Assembly: GCA_017621455.1 (NCBI GenBank)
Contig: JAGATC010000003.1
Location: 62,001 to 126,000 of the forward strand
Reading direction: 5' to 3'
Source of the DNA: Alistipes sp.
GTDB lineage: Bacteria; Bacteroidota; Bacteroidia; Bacteroidales; Rikenellaceae
Length of the DNA stretch: 64,000 nucleotides
Positions 18,565-26,710 of the stretch are shown here, piece by piece. How positions within the stretch are numbered: position 1 is the first letter of the stretch; each line of letters starts with the position of its first letter. Position numbers and translations under genes: made by a program. The notes below the pieces were generated by a model. The model made no database searches. It was not told the DNA's origin and was given only the letters and a program-made list of their open reading frames with translations.

Positions 18565-18688
18565 TTTGTTGTGATAAGGGGCACATTTGCGGCACCAAGC
18601 TTATTGCCCCGAATGGGAAATACGTCGGTATGTCCCATCCGTGGCAATATCACTCGGCACCACACCTGACCCCTTCTGACAACAAATT
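18563..18688 (+). terminator. Long nested hairpin element (element B) between purH and purD
   Basis: Outer arms AATTTGTTGT (18563-18572) and ACAACAAATT (18679-18688) are perfect complements; AAGGGG pairs with CCCCTT just inside. The inner stem ATTGCC..GAATGGGA pairs with TCCCATCCGTGGCAAT and is capped by AATAC-GTCG-GTAT. It shares the flanking words GTGATAAG, GCGGCAC and CTTCTGAC with element A after gpmI, but has no T run after the stem. It lies inside the purine run, where it could cause partial termination or protect the upstream mRNA. Confidence 0.55.
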
Positions 18689-18740
18689 GGGCGGGATAAA
18701 GCCCATTACTAATTACTAACTGCTAATTTCTAATTATACG

Positions 18741-19985
18741 ATGAAGATTTTAGTTATAGGCTCGGGTGGCCGTGAGCACGCCATTGTGGAGGCTATCTCA
18801 CGCTCGCCTAAAGCATCAAAGATATACGCTGCACCTGGTAATGCCGGCATCGCCCAGTTGGCCGAGTGCGTGGCAATCAAGGATACCGAGGTGGAGAAGC
18901 TTGTGGAGTTCGCAAAGAGCCACAACGTGGAACTCACCGTCGTAGGCCCCGAGGCGGCACTCGCTGTAGGCGTTGTAGACCGCTTCCGTGAGGAGGGACT
19001 CGCCATCTTCGGCCCCACAAAGGCGGCTGCCGAGATTGAGGCAAGCAAGGACTTCGCAAAGCGTCTAATGGTTAAGTACGATGTTCCCACAGCTGCCTAC
19101 GCCACCTTCACCGACTTCGACGAGGCTATGGCCTATGTCCGCAAGGGTACGCTGCCCACCGTGCTTAAGTACGATGGCCTTGCAGCTGGTAAGGGCGTTG
19201 TTATTGCCGAGACTATGGAGGAGGCCGAGGCTACGCTCCGCGATATGCTCCTCGACACCAAGTTTGGCGAGGGTAGGGTAGTTATCGAGGAGTTCCTTAC
19301 GGGTGAGGAGTTCTCGCTGATGTGCTTCGTTGCGGGCAACAAGATATCTCCTATGCCCGTAGCTCAGGACCACAAGCGTGCCTACGACAACGACGAGGGC
19401 CCCAACACTGGCGGTATGGGTGCCTACACCGAGCTTCCGTTTATCTCGGCAGAGGATCACGCCTATGCTATGGAGAAGATTATGCAGCGCGTGGCTGATG
19501 CTATGGTTGCGGAGGGTACTCCCTTTACCGGTGTGTTGTATGGCGGTCTAATGAAGACCCCTCAGGGCATCAAGGTTATCGAGTTTAACGCCCGCTTTGG
19601 TGACCCCGAGACCGAGGTTGTATTGCCCCGCTTGAAGAGCGATGCTGTCGAAGTGTTTATGGCCGTTGCAAATAACGAGCAGCCTGCGGCAGAGTGGTCG
19701 GAGGGTGCAACACTCGGCATCGTACTTGCATCGAAGGGCTATCCTGGTAGCTACGATAAGGGTGCAGTGATTCGTGGCACCGAACGTGTAGAGTCTAAGA
19801 TATACCACATGGGCACCGCCAAGAAAGATGGCGAGCTGGTAACGGCAGGTGGCCGTGTGATGATTGTCGTTGCGGAGGCTGCAACGCTCCGCGAGGCACA
19901 GCAAAAGGCCGAGGCTGATGTTGCACTGGTAGAGTGCGATAACCTATTCCACCGCACGGATATAGGTGCCAAGGCCTTCAAATAA
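18741..19985 (+). CDS. purD: Phosphoribosylamine-glycine ligase (GAR synthetase)
   Basis: A 414-residue ATP-grasp enzyme joining phosphoribosylamine and glycine. The N-terminus has VIGSGGREHAI, and the ATP-grasp core includes LKYDGLAAGKGV, NTGGMGAY and the metal-binding EFNARFGDPETEV. Length is normal. It stands 176 bases after purH, beyond element B, and no TAnnTTTG promoter is visible in the gap, so it is probably read from the upstream operon. FolD follows after 21 bases. Confidence 0.97.
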   Translation: MKILVIGSGGREHAIVEAISRSPKASKIYAAPGNAGIAQLAECVAIKDTEVEKLVEFAKSHNVELTVVGPEAALAVGVVDRFREEGLAIFGPTKAAAEIEASKDFAKRLMVKYDVPTAAYATFTDFDEAMAYVRKGTLPTVLKYDGLAAGKGVVIAETMEEAEATLRDMLLDTKFGEGRVVIEEFLTGEEFSLMCFVAGNKISPMPVAQDHKRAYDNDEGPNTGGMGAYTELPFISAEDHAYAMEKIMQRVADAMVAEGTPFTGVLYGGLMKTPQGIKVIEFNARFGDPETEVVLPRLKSDAVEVFMAVANNEQPAAEWSEGATLGIVLASKGYPGSYDKGAVIRGTERVESKIYHMGTAKKDGELVTAGGRVMIVVAEAATLREAQQKAEADVALVECDNLFHRTDIGAKAFK

Positions 19986-20006
19986 CCAATTAAAACGTTT
20001 AAAACT

Positions 20007-20861
20007 ATGATTATAAAAGGTAAAGATCTATCAGCATCTATTAAAGAGGCTCTCAAGGTGCGTGTCGAGGTACTCAAAAACCAGTACGGCCGCACGCCCA
20101 ACCTTGTAGTAGTGCTCGTGGGTGATGATCCTGGTAGCGTCTCGTACGTTACGGGCAAGGCGAAGGCTGCCACCGAGGTGGGCATCGCCAACAACACCAT
20201 CCGCTTGGAGGATACCATCTCCGAGGCAGAGCTCTTGGCTCTTGTCGACAAGCTCAACAACGACGACGCCGTAGACGGCATCCTTGTGCAGCTACCCCTG
20301 CCCAAGCATATCAACGAGAACAAGGTCATCGCAGCCATCTCGCCAGAGAAGGATGTCGACGCCTTCCATCCCATGAATGTGGCTAAGTTGTGGCTTAAGC
20401 AGCCATGTATGCTTCCCTGCACCCCTAAGGGTATCATCAAGCTACTTCACTTCGCTGGTGTCGACATCGCAGGTAAGGAGGCTGTGGTCATTGGCCGTAG
20501 CAATATCGTAGGTCAGCCCGTAGCCAAGCTCCTCTTGGATGCTAACGCAACGGTTACCGTGGCTCACTCCAAGACGAAGAACCTCGCTGAGGTTGCTCGC
20601 CGTGCCGACATCCTTGTAGTGGCTATAGGCCGTGAGCGCTTCGTTACTGCCGACATGATTAAGCCTGGCGCTGTGGTTATCGACGTGGGTGTTAATCGCG
20701 ACACGCGCAATGGCAAGCTCTGTGGCGATGTAGACTTCGAGGAGGCGCAGAAGGTAGCTGCTGCCATCACCCCCGTGCCTGGTGGCGTAGGTCCTATGAC
20801 CATCACCTGCCTTATGGAGAACACCGTCGAGGCCTTTGTTAATAGAATGAATAAACAGTAA
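20007..20861 (+). CDS. folD: Methylenetetrahydrofolate dehydrogenase / methenyl-THF cyclohydrolase
   Basis: A 284-residue bifunctional enzyme converting 5,10-methylene-THF to 10-formyl-THF. The family motifs are DGILVQLPLPKHI, PEKDVDAFHPMN, PCTPKGI, GRSNIVGQPVAKLL for NADP binding, and GGVGPMTITCL. The active-site Tyr and Lys are in SVSYVTGKAKA near residues 47-54. Its place between purD and purB fits the supply of formyl groups to PurN and PurH. Confidence 0.97.
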   Translation: MIIKGKDLSASIKEALKVRVEVLKNQYGRTPNLVVVLVGDDPGSVSYVTGKAKAATEVGIANNTIRLEDTISEAELLALVDKLNNDDAVDGILVQLPLPKHINENKVIAAISPEKDVDAFHPMNVAKLWLKQPCMLPCTPKGIIKLLHFAGVDIAGKEAVVIGRSNIVGQPVAKLLLDANATVTVAHSKTKNLAEVARRADILVVAIGRERFVTADMIKPGAVVIDVGVNRDTRNGKLCGDVDFEEAQKVAAAITPVPGGVGPMTITCLMENTVEAFVNRMNKQ

Positions 20862-20888
20862 TCAAATATAAACTAACTAACCTGCCTT

Positions 20889-22184
20889 ATGATTGAGAGA
20901 TATAGCAGAGAGATAATGCGCAAGGTGTGGACCGAGCAGAACAAGTTCGAGGCATATTTGCGTGTTGAGATTTTGGCTTCGGAGGCTTGGAGCCAGCTTG
21001 GCGTGGTGCCCAAGGAGGATGTAGAGAAGTTGTGGAAGAACGCCTCGTTCGACATCAACCGCATCTATGAGATTGAGCAGCAGACACGTCACGACATCGT
21101 GGCCTTCACACGTGCCGTGAGCGAGACCCTTGGCGAGGAGCGTAAGTGGGTGCACTACGGCCTAACCAGCACCGACGTTGTCGACACTGCCAACGGCTAC
21201 CTGCTCAAGCAGGCCAATGCCATCCTCTTGGACGACATCGAGAAGATGCTCGAGGTGTTGCGTAAGCGCGCTATCGAGTTCAAGTCGACACCCTGTATCG
21301 GCCGTACACACGGCATCCACGCCGACATCACCAGCTTCGGCCTTAAGTGGGCATTGTGGTACGAGGAGATGAAGCGCAACCTTAACCGCTTTGTTACCGC
21401 CGCACGCGGTGTAGAGGTGGGTAAGATTTCGGGCGCTGTGGGTAACTTCGCCAACATCCCTCCATTTATCCAGGACTACGTATGTGAGAAGCTCGGCACC
21501 GAGAGCGCCAACATCTCTACACAGGTTATCCAGCGCGACCGCCACGCCTACTATATGGCTACGCTTGCCGTCATCGCATCGAGCATCGAGCAGATGGCTA
21601 TGGAGATTCGTAACCTCCAGCGCACCGAGGTGCACGAGGTGGAGGAGTCGTTTGGCAAGGGTCAGAAGGGCTCGAGCGCTATGCCTCACAAGCGTAACCC
21701 CATCTCTTCGGAGAATATGTGTGGTTGCGCACGTGTTATGCGTGGCTATATGGCGGCATTCTACGAGAATGTGGCTCTCTGGCACGAGCGTGACATCTCG
21801 CACTCATCTACCGAGCGTATCATCCTTCCCGATGCTACGATGCTTCTCGACTATATGCTCAACCGTTTCCGTGGCATCCTCGAGAACCTTGTTGTGTTCC
21901 AGGATGTTATGATGGAGAATATCTACCGCACACGCAAGGTTATCTTCGCACAGCGCGTGATGAACGCCCTCATCGAGAAGGGCTTCTCTCGTGAGCAGGC
22001 CTACGACACCGTGCAGCCTGTAGCTATGCGTGCCATGAGCGAGCGTGCCGACTATCAGGAGCTTCTTGCCGAGACTCCTGCGGTTATGGATGTCCTTAGC
22101 CGCGAGGAGCTCGATTCGTGCTTCACGCTGGAGTACTATCTCAAGAATGTAGATTTCATCTTTGAGCGCGTAGGTATATTGTAG
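20889..22184 (+). CDS. purB: Adenylosuccinate lyase
   Basis: A 431-residue lyase that removes fumarate from SAICAR and from adenylosuccinate, so it serves both IMP and AMP synthesis. Motifs are [11 protein letters not shown], the GRTHGIHAD segment with a catalytic His, and the superfamily signature [12 protein letters not shown], whose preceding loop carries the catalytic Ser. It is the last gene of the purine run, and a hairpin with a GCTTAA loop lies 25 bases downstream. Confidence 0.97.
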   Translation: MIERYSREIMRKVWTEQNKFEAYLRVEILASEAWSQLGVVPKEDVEKLWKNASFDINRIYEIEQQTRHDIVAFTRAVSETLGEERKWVHYGLTSTDVVDTANGYLLKQANAILLDDIEKMLEVLRKRAIEFKSTPCIGRTHGIHADITSFGLKWALWYEEMKRNLNRFVTAARGVEVGKISGAVGNFANIPPFIQDYVCEKLGTESANISTQVIQRDRHAYYMATLAVIASSIEQMAMEIRNLQRTEVHEVEESFGKGQKGSSAMPHKRNPISSENMCGCARVMRGYMAAFYENVALWHERDISHSSTERIILPDATMLLDYMLNRFRGILENLVVFQDVMMENIYRTRKVIFAQRVMNALIEKGFSREQAYDTVQPVAMRAMSERADYQELLAETPAVMDVLSREELDSCFTLEYYLKNVDFIFERVGIL

Positions 22185-22209
22185 TCGTGCTACTGCGACG
22201 CTTTGGTCA

Positions 22210-22257
22210 AAATGGCGAATGGGAATGATGCGCTTAAGTGTCTCCCATCCGCCATTT
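22210..22257 (+). terminator. Hairpin element C after purB
   Basis: A 15-bp stem AAATGGCGAATGGGA (22210-22224) pairs with TCCCATCCGCCATTT (22243-22257) with one mismatch, capped by GATGC-GCTTAA-GTGTC, which also pairs with G-U. Only a weak T tail (TTTATC). It probably marks the end of the purine transcript. Apex and GGG/CCC clamp match those after tsf. Confidence 0.55.
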
Positions 22258-22275
22258 ATCGTGTCGGCGCCAAAT

Positions 22276-22404
22276 TAAGGTAGTGGGGAGGATTCAGGGA
22301 GAGTTCAGAGAGTTTTCAGGGAGGGCAAGAGTTATCGCCAGATTGCCGAGGAGTTGGGGTATAAGAGTCCACAATCTGTAATAAACCTGATAAATAGGGA
22401 GTAG
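22276..22404 (+). pseudogene. Possible remnant of an HTH protein, C-terminal end only
   Basis: After an in-frame TAA at 22276-22278, one frame reads through to a TAG at 22402-22404 with a convincing helix-turn-helix end: REGKSYRQIAEELGYKSP followed by QSVINLINRE. The QIAEELG and SVINLI helices with a GYKSP turn look like the tail of a DNA-binding protein or transposase. No start codon or upstream domain remains. It lies immediately before variable-stem hairpin 3. I cannot name the parent family. Confidence 0.35.
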
Positions 22405-22408
22405 ACAT

Positions 22409-22498
22409 CTGTCCATTCGTCCATTACCATAGGAAAAATGGATGGATGGACAGTGGACAAACGCCACCTCCCCCACGTGGTTATATCCCCGAGTGGGT
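22409..22498 (+). repeat. Variable-stem hairpin 3 plus R4 module
   Basis: Arms CTGTCCATTCGTCCATT (22409-22425) and AATGGATGGATGGACAG (22437-22453) pair along all 17 positions if two G-U pairs are allowed; the loop is ACCATAGGAAA. An ACGCCACCTCCCCCACGT spacer then leads to GGTTATATCCCCGAGTGGGT (R4, 22479-22498). The left arm is a direct repeat of GTCCATT. Same module order as at 8103-8198 and 22691-22775. Confidence 0.6.
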
Positions 22499-22539
22499 CT
22501 TTGAGCGGAGCCGCAATGTGCCCGTGCTCTCTCTTTGTC

Positions 22540-22641
22540 ATCCTGAGCGGAGCGCAGCGTAGTCGAAGGATCTGCCGAGAGCAAAGAGCAGAGATACTAT
22601 CGCCCCAATTACCAGATTCTTCACTTCGTTCAGAATGACAC
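22540..22641 (-). repeat. Dispersed repeat R1, inverted copy
   Basis: Reverse complement of the R1 unit at 7490-7591, with both ends conserved (TCATCCTGAGCGGAGCGCAG at the left and TTCACTTCGTTCAGAATGAC at the right) and a diverged centre. Links the two repeat islands flanking the purine cluster. Confidence 0.6.
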
Positions 22642-22653
22642 TCTTCCGTGGCG

Positions 22654-22775
22654 TCATTGCGAGAGCCGTTAGGCTCGTGGCAATCTCTTGTGTTGCTTTG
22701 TTGCAAATCATAGGGAAAAGCAACAAAGCAACAGCAACACCACCACCTACGCGAGGTTATATCCCCGAGTGGGTC
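22654..22775 (+). repeat. R2 repeat, variable-stem hairpin 2 and R4 module
   Basis: R2 (GCGTCATTGCGAGAGCCGTT onward) is followed by a perfect 14-bp hairpin TGTTGCTTTGTTGC / GCAACAAAGCAACA (22691-22704 with 22720-22733), loop AAATCATAGGGAAAA, a CACCACCTACGCGA spacer and R4 (22756-22775). This is the most complete example of the composite. Confidence 0.6.
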
Positions 22776-22968
22776 TTCGACAAGGGCGCCGATATAGCCG
22801 ATATGTAGTGGCTCTATTCGGTAGGGAGTACTACTCATCGCCCTTTAACCGACTTTTGCGAATAAATATTTTGCATTTGTCGCATAAATATCTATATTTG
22901 CATATACTAAATGACATGTAGTAATATAGCAAACACACATTAAAATATTAATTAACAAAATTTCTATT

Positions 22969-25395
22969 ATGAAGAGAATTGAATTACTATTGATGACGCT
23001 TTTCGTTGTCGTGGGTCTCGCATCGTGCGATAAGGAGCCTGCTCCTACGCCCGACGTGAAGCCCGTCATCAAGGTCGATGCTACAGAAGTGACACTCGAC
23101 TCGCATGGCGAGACCATTGAGATTGGCTATACAATCGAGAATGTAACTGCTGAGAATCGCAAGCAGCCCGAGATAGAGTGTCTGGCTGATTGGCTGTTGG
23201 TGGAGACTACCGAAGATAAGATTTGCCTTTCGGCCGATAAGAATCTTACCACTTCGGGTCGTATAATCAATATTGTTGTTAAGTATAATGATGCTGATAA
23301 CGTAGAGATTACCGTTAAACAGCCTAATGTAGAGGTTCCACGCGAGAATCTATCTCTCGAGTTGGAGATTGCCGAGATTGGCCCTACGTCCATAACTTTT
23401 AATGTCGAGGCGTCGCACCCCGATATGACGTGGATTCCTATGGTGACATATAAGGAGTATTGGGATCAGAAGCCGAGCGACGACGAGGTGTTTGTCTCGG
23501 ATTTGGCCTATTTTGAGTATATGGCTGAAAACGCTGGCATTACTCTCAAAGAGTTCCTTATGGATATGGTAGGTGTGGGCTCGCAGGAGGGTATCGAGAT
23601 TGCAGGCCTTACGCCCGAGACAGATTTTGTGATATATGTCTACGGTCTTACCATCGATGGCGAGCGCACTACCGACATTGTGGCACGAGAGGCTACTACA
23701 GAGAAACCCTACGAGGGTGACATCACCTTCACGTTCGACATCAAGGAGGAGGACTACATTATGGAGTTCGTAGTAAACCCCTCGCATAAGGGCGTTAACT
23801 ACTACCACGGCGTAGCCACCGAGGCCGAGATTGAGGCATGGAAGGAGTTGGCCGGTAGTGACAACCTTCGCGATGCTATACAGAAGGGTGACATCGAGGC
23901 GAATATCGACATGTTTATGAGCTATGATTTCATCGACTCGCGCAAAGATTATTTCGATATGTGCAATGTCTACGACACGGTAGATGATGGCTGGGAGCGC
24001 GTCAAGGCCGATACCAAGTATATCCTCTATGCCGCAAAATGGGATGAGAATTGTGAGCTTATCGGCGAGGTGTCGACCGCAGAGTATGTCACAGCACCTG
24101 CGGAGATGTCAAATAATGAGCTAAAGGTGGAGATTAAGGAGGTGAACCAGTCGCAAGTGACAGTAAGGGTGACAACCACTAATTATGATCCCTATGTTGT
24201 TATCCCCATAAAGTCGGAGGATATCGCAGGCATGTCAGATGAGGAGATATACACCCTGGTGACAACCAAGTACGACTACTTAGTTAGTGAGTATACCTTT
24301 AATGGAGACTATACCCATACGTTCTCGCGTATGCGCCCCGAGACAAACTACACAATTCTTGCATTTGGTAGCATGGCGGGTACGATGACTACAGAGATGA
24401 TAAAAATAGAGGTGACAACGACAGCCTCTGGCGACCCACAGGATTGTACTTTCACATTTAACGTTGTGCCCAGTTCCGATACTGCTTGGCTTGAGATTGA
24501 CCCCTCGGACAAGGGTCATTTCTACAACTGGCTAATATATCCAGCTGAAATTACCGCAGAGGAGGCCAAGAGCTATATCCACGACACAATTCTTAATAAG
24601 TACTACGAGGGTGACATCCCCGCATTTTCATCGTGGGAGCTTACACAGGGCTATATCACCACCACGGCCTATGATCTGCTCCCCGAGACCGACTACAAGA
24701 TAGGTGTTGTTATCATGGACTATGACACTGCGGAGTTTATTACGGATATGATTTTCAGTGATGTGTTTACTACCGATGCAATGGATTATGCCGATGTGAG
24801 CATCTCTGTAGAGTGGGATGAGTACTGGGATGGCGAGGCTCTCTTTGAGTATGGCTACTCACAGTTCGAAACTTGCTCGAACGAGGCGATTGTTCCAGTG
24901 AGCGTGAATATTGAGGGTGAATACGATGAGTTCTATTTTGCAATATACAGCCGCGACTTAACCGATGAGGAGCTTTTGCCCGATGAAATGTTCTACGATG
25001 ATTTAAGCTATGGTTTCTCGGCAAAGAGTCTAATCGTAGCTGTTCCTTTCGATAAGGAGATGACAGTTGTCGCAGTGGCATATGACGCGATGTATAGGCC
25101 AAGTAAATTGTTCAGAAAGCTCATATACCTGACAAAAGAAGGAGCATCTGAGCCCGAGGCATTCAAGGCATACGGTGGCGAGCCTTCAGCGTTGGCTATG
25201 CCACGACCTCTTGCTTATAACGCAGAGGGTGCCTCTATTAATAATATAAAGGTAGAGCGCAAACAGCATGTTGAGATTGAGGTTACGGAGCATGATCGCA
25301 ATGCTATCGACCAGGCACGTCGCGAGGCGTTGGCAGCGGAGGTTGAGAACTTCAAAACTTCTATCGAAAAGCCTTTACGTCGAATAGCGTTCTAA
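22969..25395 (+). CDS. Large surface lipoprotein with BACON domain and repeated beta-sandwich domains
   Basis: An 808-residue lipoprotein. MKRIELLLMTLFVVVGLASC is an SPII signal with Cys20 as lipid site, followed by an acidic/proline segment that suggests outer-membrane sorting. About residues 33-115 resemble a BACON domain (DATEVTLDSHGETIEIGY, then ECLADWLLVETT and IVVKYNDADNVEITVKQ). The rest is a series of beta-rich units, with LTPETDFVIYVYGLT, MRPETNYTILAFGS and LLPETDYKIGVVIMD recurring as Fn3/Ig-like edge strands at about residues 210, 455 and 570. A basic C-terminus ends RRIAF. It stands alone, bounded by a repeat island and the rplM promoter region. The function is unknown; glycan or mucin binding is possible. 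Confidence 0.75.
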   Translation: MKRIELLLMTLFVVVGLASCDKEPAPTPDVKPVIKVDATEVTLDSHGETIEIGYTIENVTAENRKQPEIECLADWLLVETTEDKICLSADKNLTTSGRIINIVVKYNDADNVEITVKQPNVEVPRENLSLELEIAEIGPTSITFNVEASHPDMTWIPMVTYKEYWDQKPSDDEVFVSDLAYFEYMAENAGITLKEFLMDMVGVGSQEGIEIAGLTPETDFVIYVYGLTIDGERTTDIVAREATTEKPYEGDITFTFDIKEEDYIMEFVVNPSHKGVNYYHGVATEAEIEAWKELAGSDNLRDAIQKGDIEANIDMFMSYDFIDSRKDYFDMCNVYDTVDDGWERVKADTKYILYAAKWDENCELIGEVSTAEYVTAPAEMSNNELKVEIKEVNQSQVTVRVTTTNYDPYVVIPIKSEDIAGMSDEEIYTLVTTKYDYLVSEYTFNGDYTHTFSRMRPETNYTILAFGSMAGTMTTEMIKIEVTTTASGDPQDCTFTFNVVPSSDTAWLEIDPSDKGHFYNWLIYPAEITAEEAKSYIHDTILNKYYEGDIPAFSSWELTQGYITTTAYDLLPETDYKIGVVIMDYDTAEFITDMIFSDVFTTDAMDYADVSISVEWDEYWDGEALFEYGYSQFETCSNEAIVPVSVNIEGEYDEFYFAIYSRDLTDEELLPDEMFYDDLSYGFSAKSLIVAVPFDKEMTVVAVAYDAMYRPSKLFRKLIYLTKEGASEPEAFKAYGGEPSALAMPRPLAYNAEGASINNIKVERKQHVEIEVTEHDRNAIDQARREALAAEVENFKTSIEKPLRRIAF

Positions 25396-25574
25396 GGCGT
25401 TGTATCGTCTAAATTATCGTTTGATGGGTTTCGATGACTTACGATGGTTGTCGAGACCCATTGAATGTATATTTAAACCATGTGGTGAAACTATTTTCGC
25501 GGCTGAAAAATATGTTAACGCACTGATTAATTGTAAGATAACGTTTTCACTGAAAAAAAAAGATCTTTGCGAGG

Positions 25575-25604
25575 TTTGCATCTAATGAAAAATTAGTATC
25601 TTTG
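25575..25604 (+). promoter_or_regulatory. Promoter of the rplM-rpsI-rpsB-tsf operon
   Basis: TTTG (25575-25578), 18 bases, then TATCTTTG (25597-25604), a near-ideal Bacteroidota housekeeping promoter. The predicted start lies just before a small hairpin CCCGAAA/TTTCGGG (25609-25628) in the 70-base leader of rplM, which could be a ribosomal-protein leader structure or a 5' stabiliser. The 200 bases upstream to the lipoprotein gene show no gene. Confidence 0.7.
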
Positions 25605-25672
25605 CAAGCCCGAAAAAGTGATTTCGGGAGTTGGATTACAATAAATTAAGTATTAACTAAACTTTTAACAAA

Positions 25673-26134
25673 GTGGATTCAAGAAGTTACAAGACTATCT
25701 CGATCAAGGCTGAGGACGCTCAGAAGGAGTGGTTCGTGATCGACGCTACGAACGAGATTTTGGGACGTCTTGCTTCGCAGGTAGCAAAGATCCTTCGTGG
25801 CAAGAACAAGCCCAGCTACACCCCCCACACTAATTGCGGTGACTACGTTATCGTAATCAATGCGGACAAGGTGAAGCTTACGGGCGCAAAGATGACCGAT
25901 AAGGTCTACACACGCTACACTGGTTTCCCCGGTGGTCAGCGTTTTGCAACACCTGAGGACTTCCTCACAGTAGGTAAGAAGCCTGAGTTCGTTGTAGAGC
26001 ACGCCGTACGCGGCATGTTGCCTAAGACTCGTTTGGGTGAGGCAATTATGAAGAATTTGAAGGTTTATGCTGGCGCAGAGCATCCTCACGCTGCACAGAA
26101 CCCCAAGGAGATTAAGTTAAACGAGATTAAGTAA
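25673..26134 (+). CDS. rplM: 50S ribosomal protein L13
   Basis: A 153-residue large-subunit protein. The start is GTG, giving MDSRSYKTISIKAEDAQKEW, which lines up with the Bacteroides L13 N-terminus (I recall MDTLSYKTIS there); no ATG fits. The core motif WFVIDATNEILGRLAS, GDYVIVINADKV, YTGFPGG and VRGMLPKTRLGEA are diagnostic. It opens the operon with rpsI five bases downstream, the conserved L13-S9 pair. Confidence 0.96.
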   Translation: MDSRSYKTISIKAEDAQKEWFVIDATNEILGRLASQVAKILRGKNKPSYTPHTNCGDYVIVINADKVKLTGAKMTDKVYTRYTGFPGGQRFATPEDFLTVGKKPEFVVEHAVRGMLPKTRLGEAIMKNLKVYAGAEHPHAAQNPKEIKLNEIK

Positions 26135-26139
26135 GAATT

Positions 26140-26526
26140 ATGGAAGTTGTAAACACCGTAGGTCGCCGTAAGGCAGCTGTTGCTCGCGTATTCGTGAAGC
26201 CCGGCACAGGTAAGATTACAATCAACCACAAGGAGCTCGAGGTATACTTCCCCTTGCACATTCTCCAGTATGAGGTAAAGCAGCCTTTGATGGTTACTAA
26301 CACTTTGGAGAACTACGACGTTACTATCAACCTCGTAGGTGGTGGTATCAAGGGTCAGGCCGAGGCTGCCCGCATGGGTATCGCTCGTGCACTCTGCCAG
26401 ATCGATGCAGAGATGCGTCCTGTATTGAAGAAGAACGGCTTCCTCATGCGTGATTCACGTGAGGTTGAGCGTAAGAAGCCCGGTCAGCCCGGCGCACGTC
26501 GTAAGTTCCAGTTCAGTAAGCGTTAA
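26140..26526 (+). CDS. rpsI: 30S ribosomal protein S9
   Basis: A 128-residue small-subunit protein. GRRKAAVARVFVKPGTG near the start, GGGIKGQAEAARMGIARAL in the middle, and the basic tail RKKPGQPGARRKFQFSKR that reaches into the P site are all typical. It follows rplM by 5 bases, and rpsB follows after a 184-base gap. Confidence 0.97.
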   Translation: MEVVNTVGRRKAAVARVFVKPGTGKITINHKELEVYFPLHILQYEVKQPLMVTNTLENYDVTINLVGGGIKGQAEAARMGIARALCQIDAEMRPVLKKNGFLMRDSREVERKKPGQPGARRKFQFSKR

Positions 26527-26710
26527 TCCTTACCGACCTACTTTCGGCAAAAGCACAATCTGGGTTCTAAACACTGCGGACTACGCCTTGCAATATAGGT
26601 GTGCTGCCACAGCGGTTGCCCGATTGCGATTAAACCAGCAAGAACTACTCCTCGGTGGAGACTTACTTGCAGGTTGATTAAAGAGTTAAAACAAAAAAAA
26701 CTTAAAGAAA
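26527..26710 (+). promoter_or_regulatory. Long rpsI-rpsB spacer, possible S2 leader
   Basis: 184 bases without a gene lie inside an operon whose other genes are 5 to 114 bases apart. No TAnnTTTG box is present, so this is not a clear promoter. Short complementary blocks are scattered through it (for example CTGCCACAGCGG and CTCCTCGGTGGAG), which would fit an autoregulatory leader for S2 as known in other phyla. I cannot derive one firm fold by eye. Confidence 0.35.
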
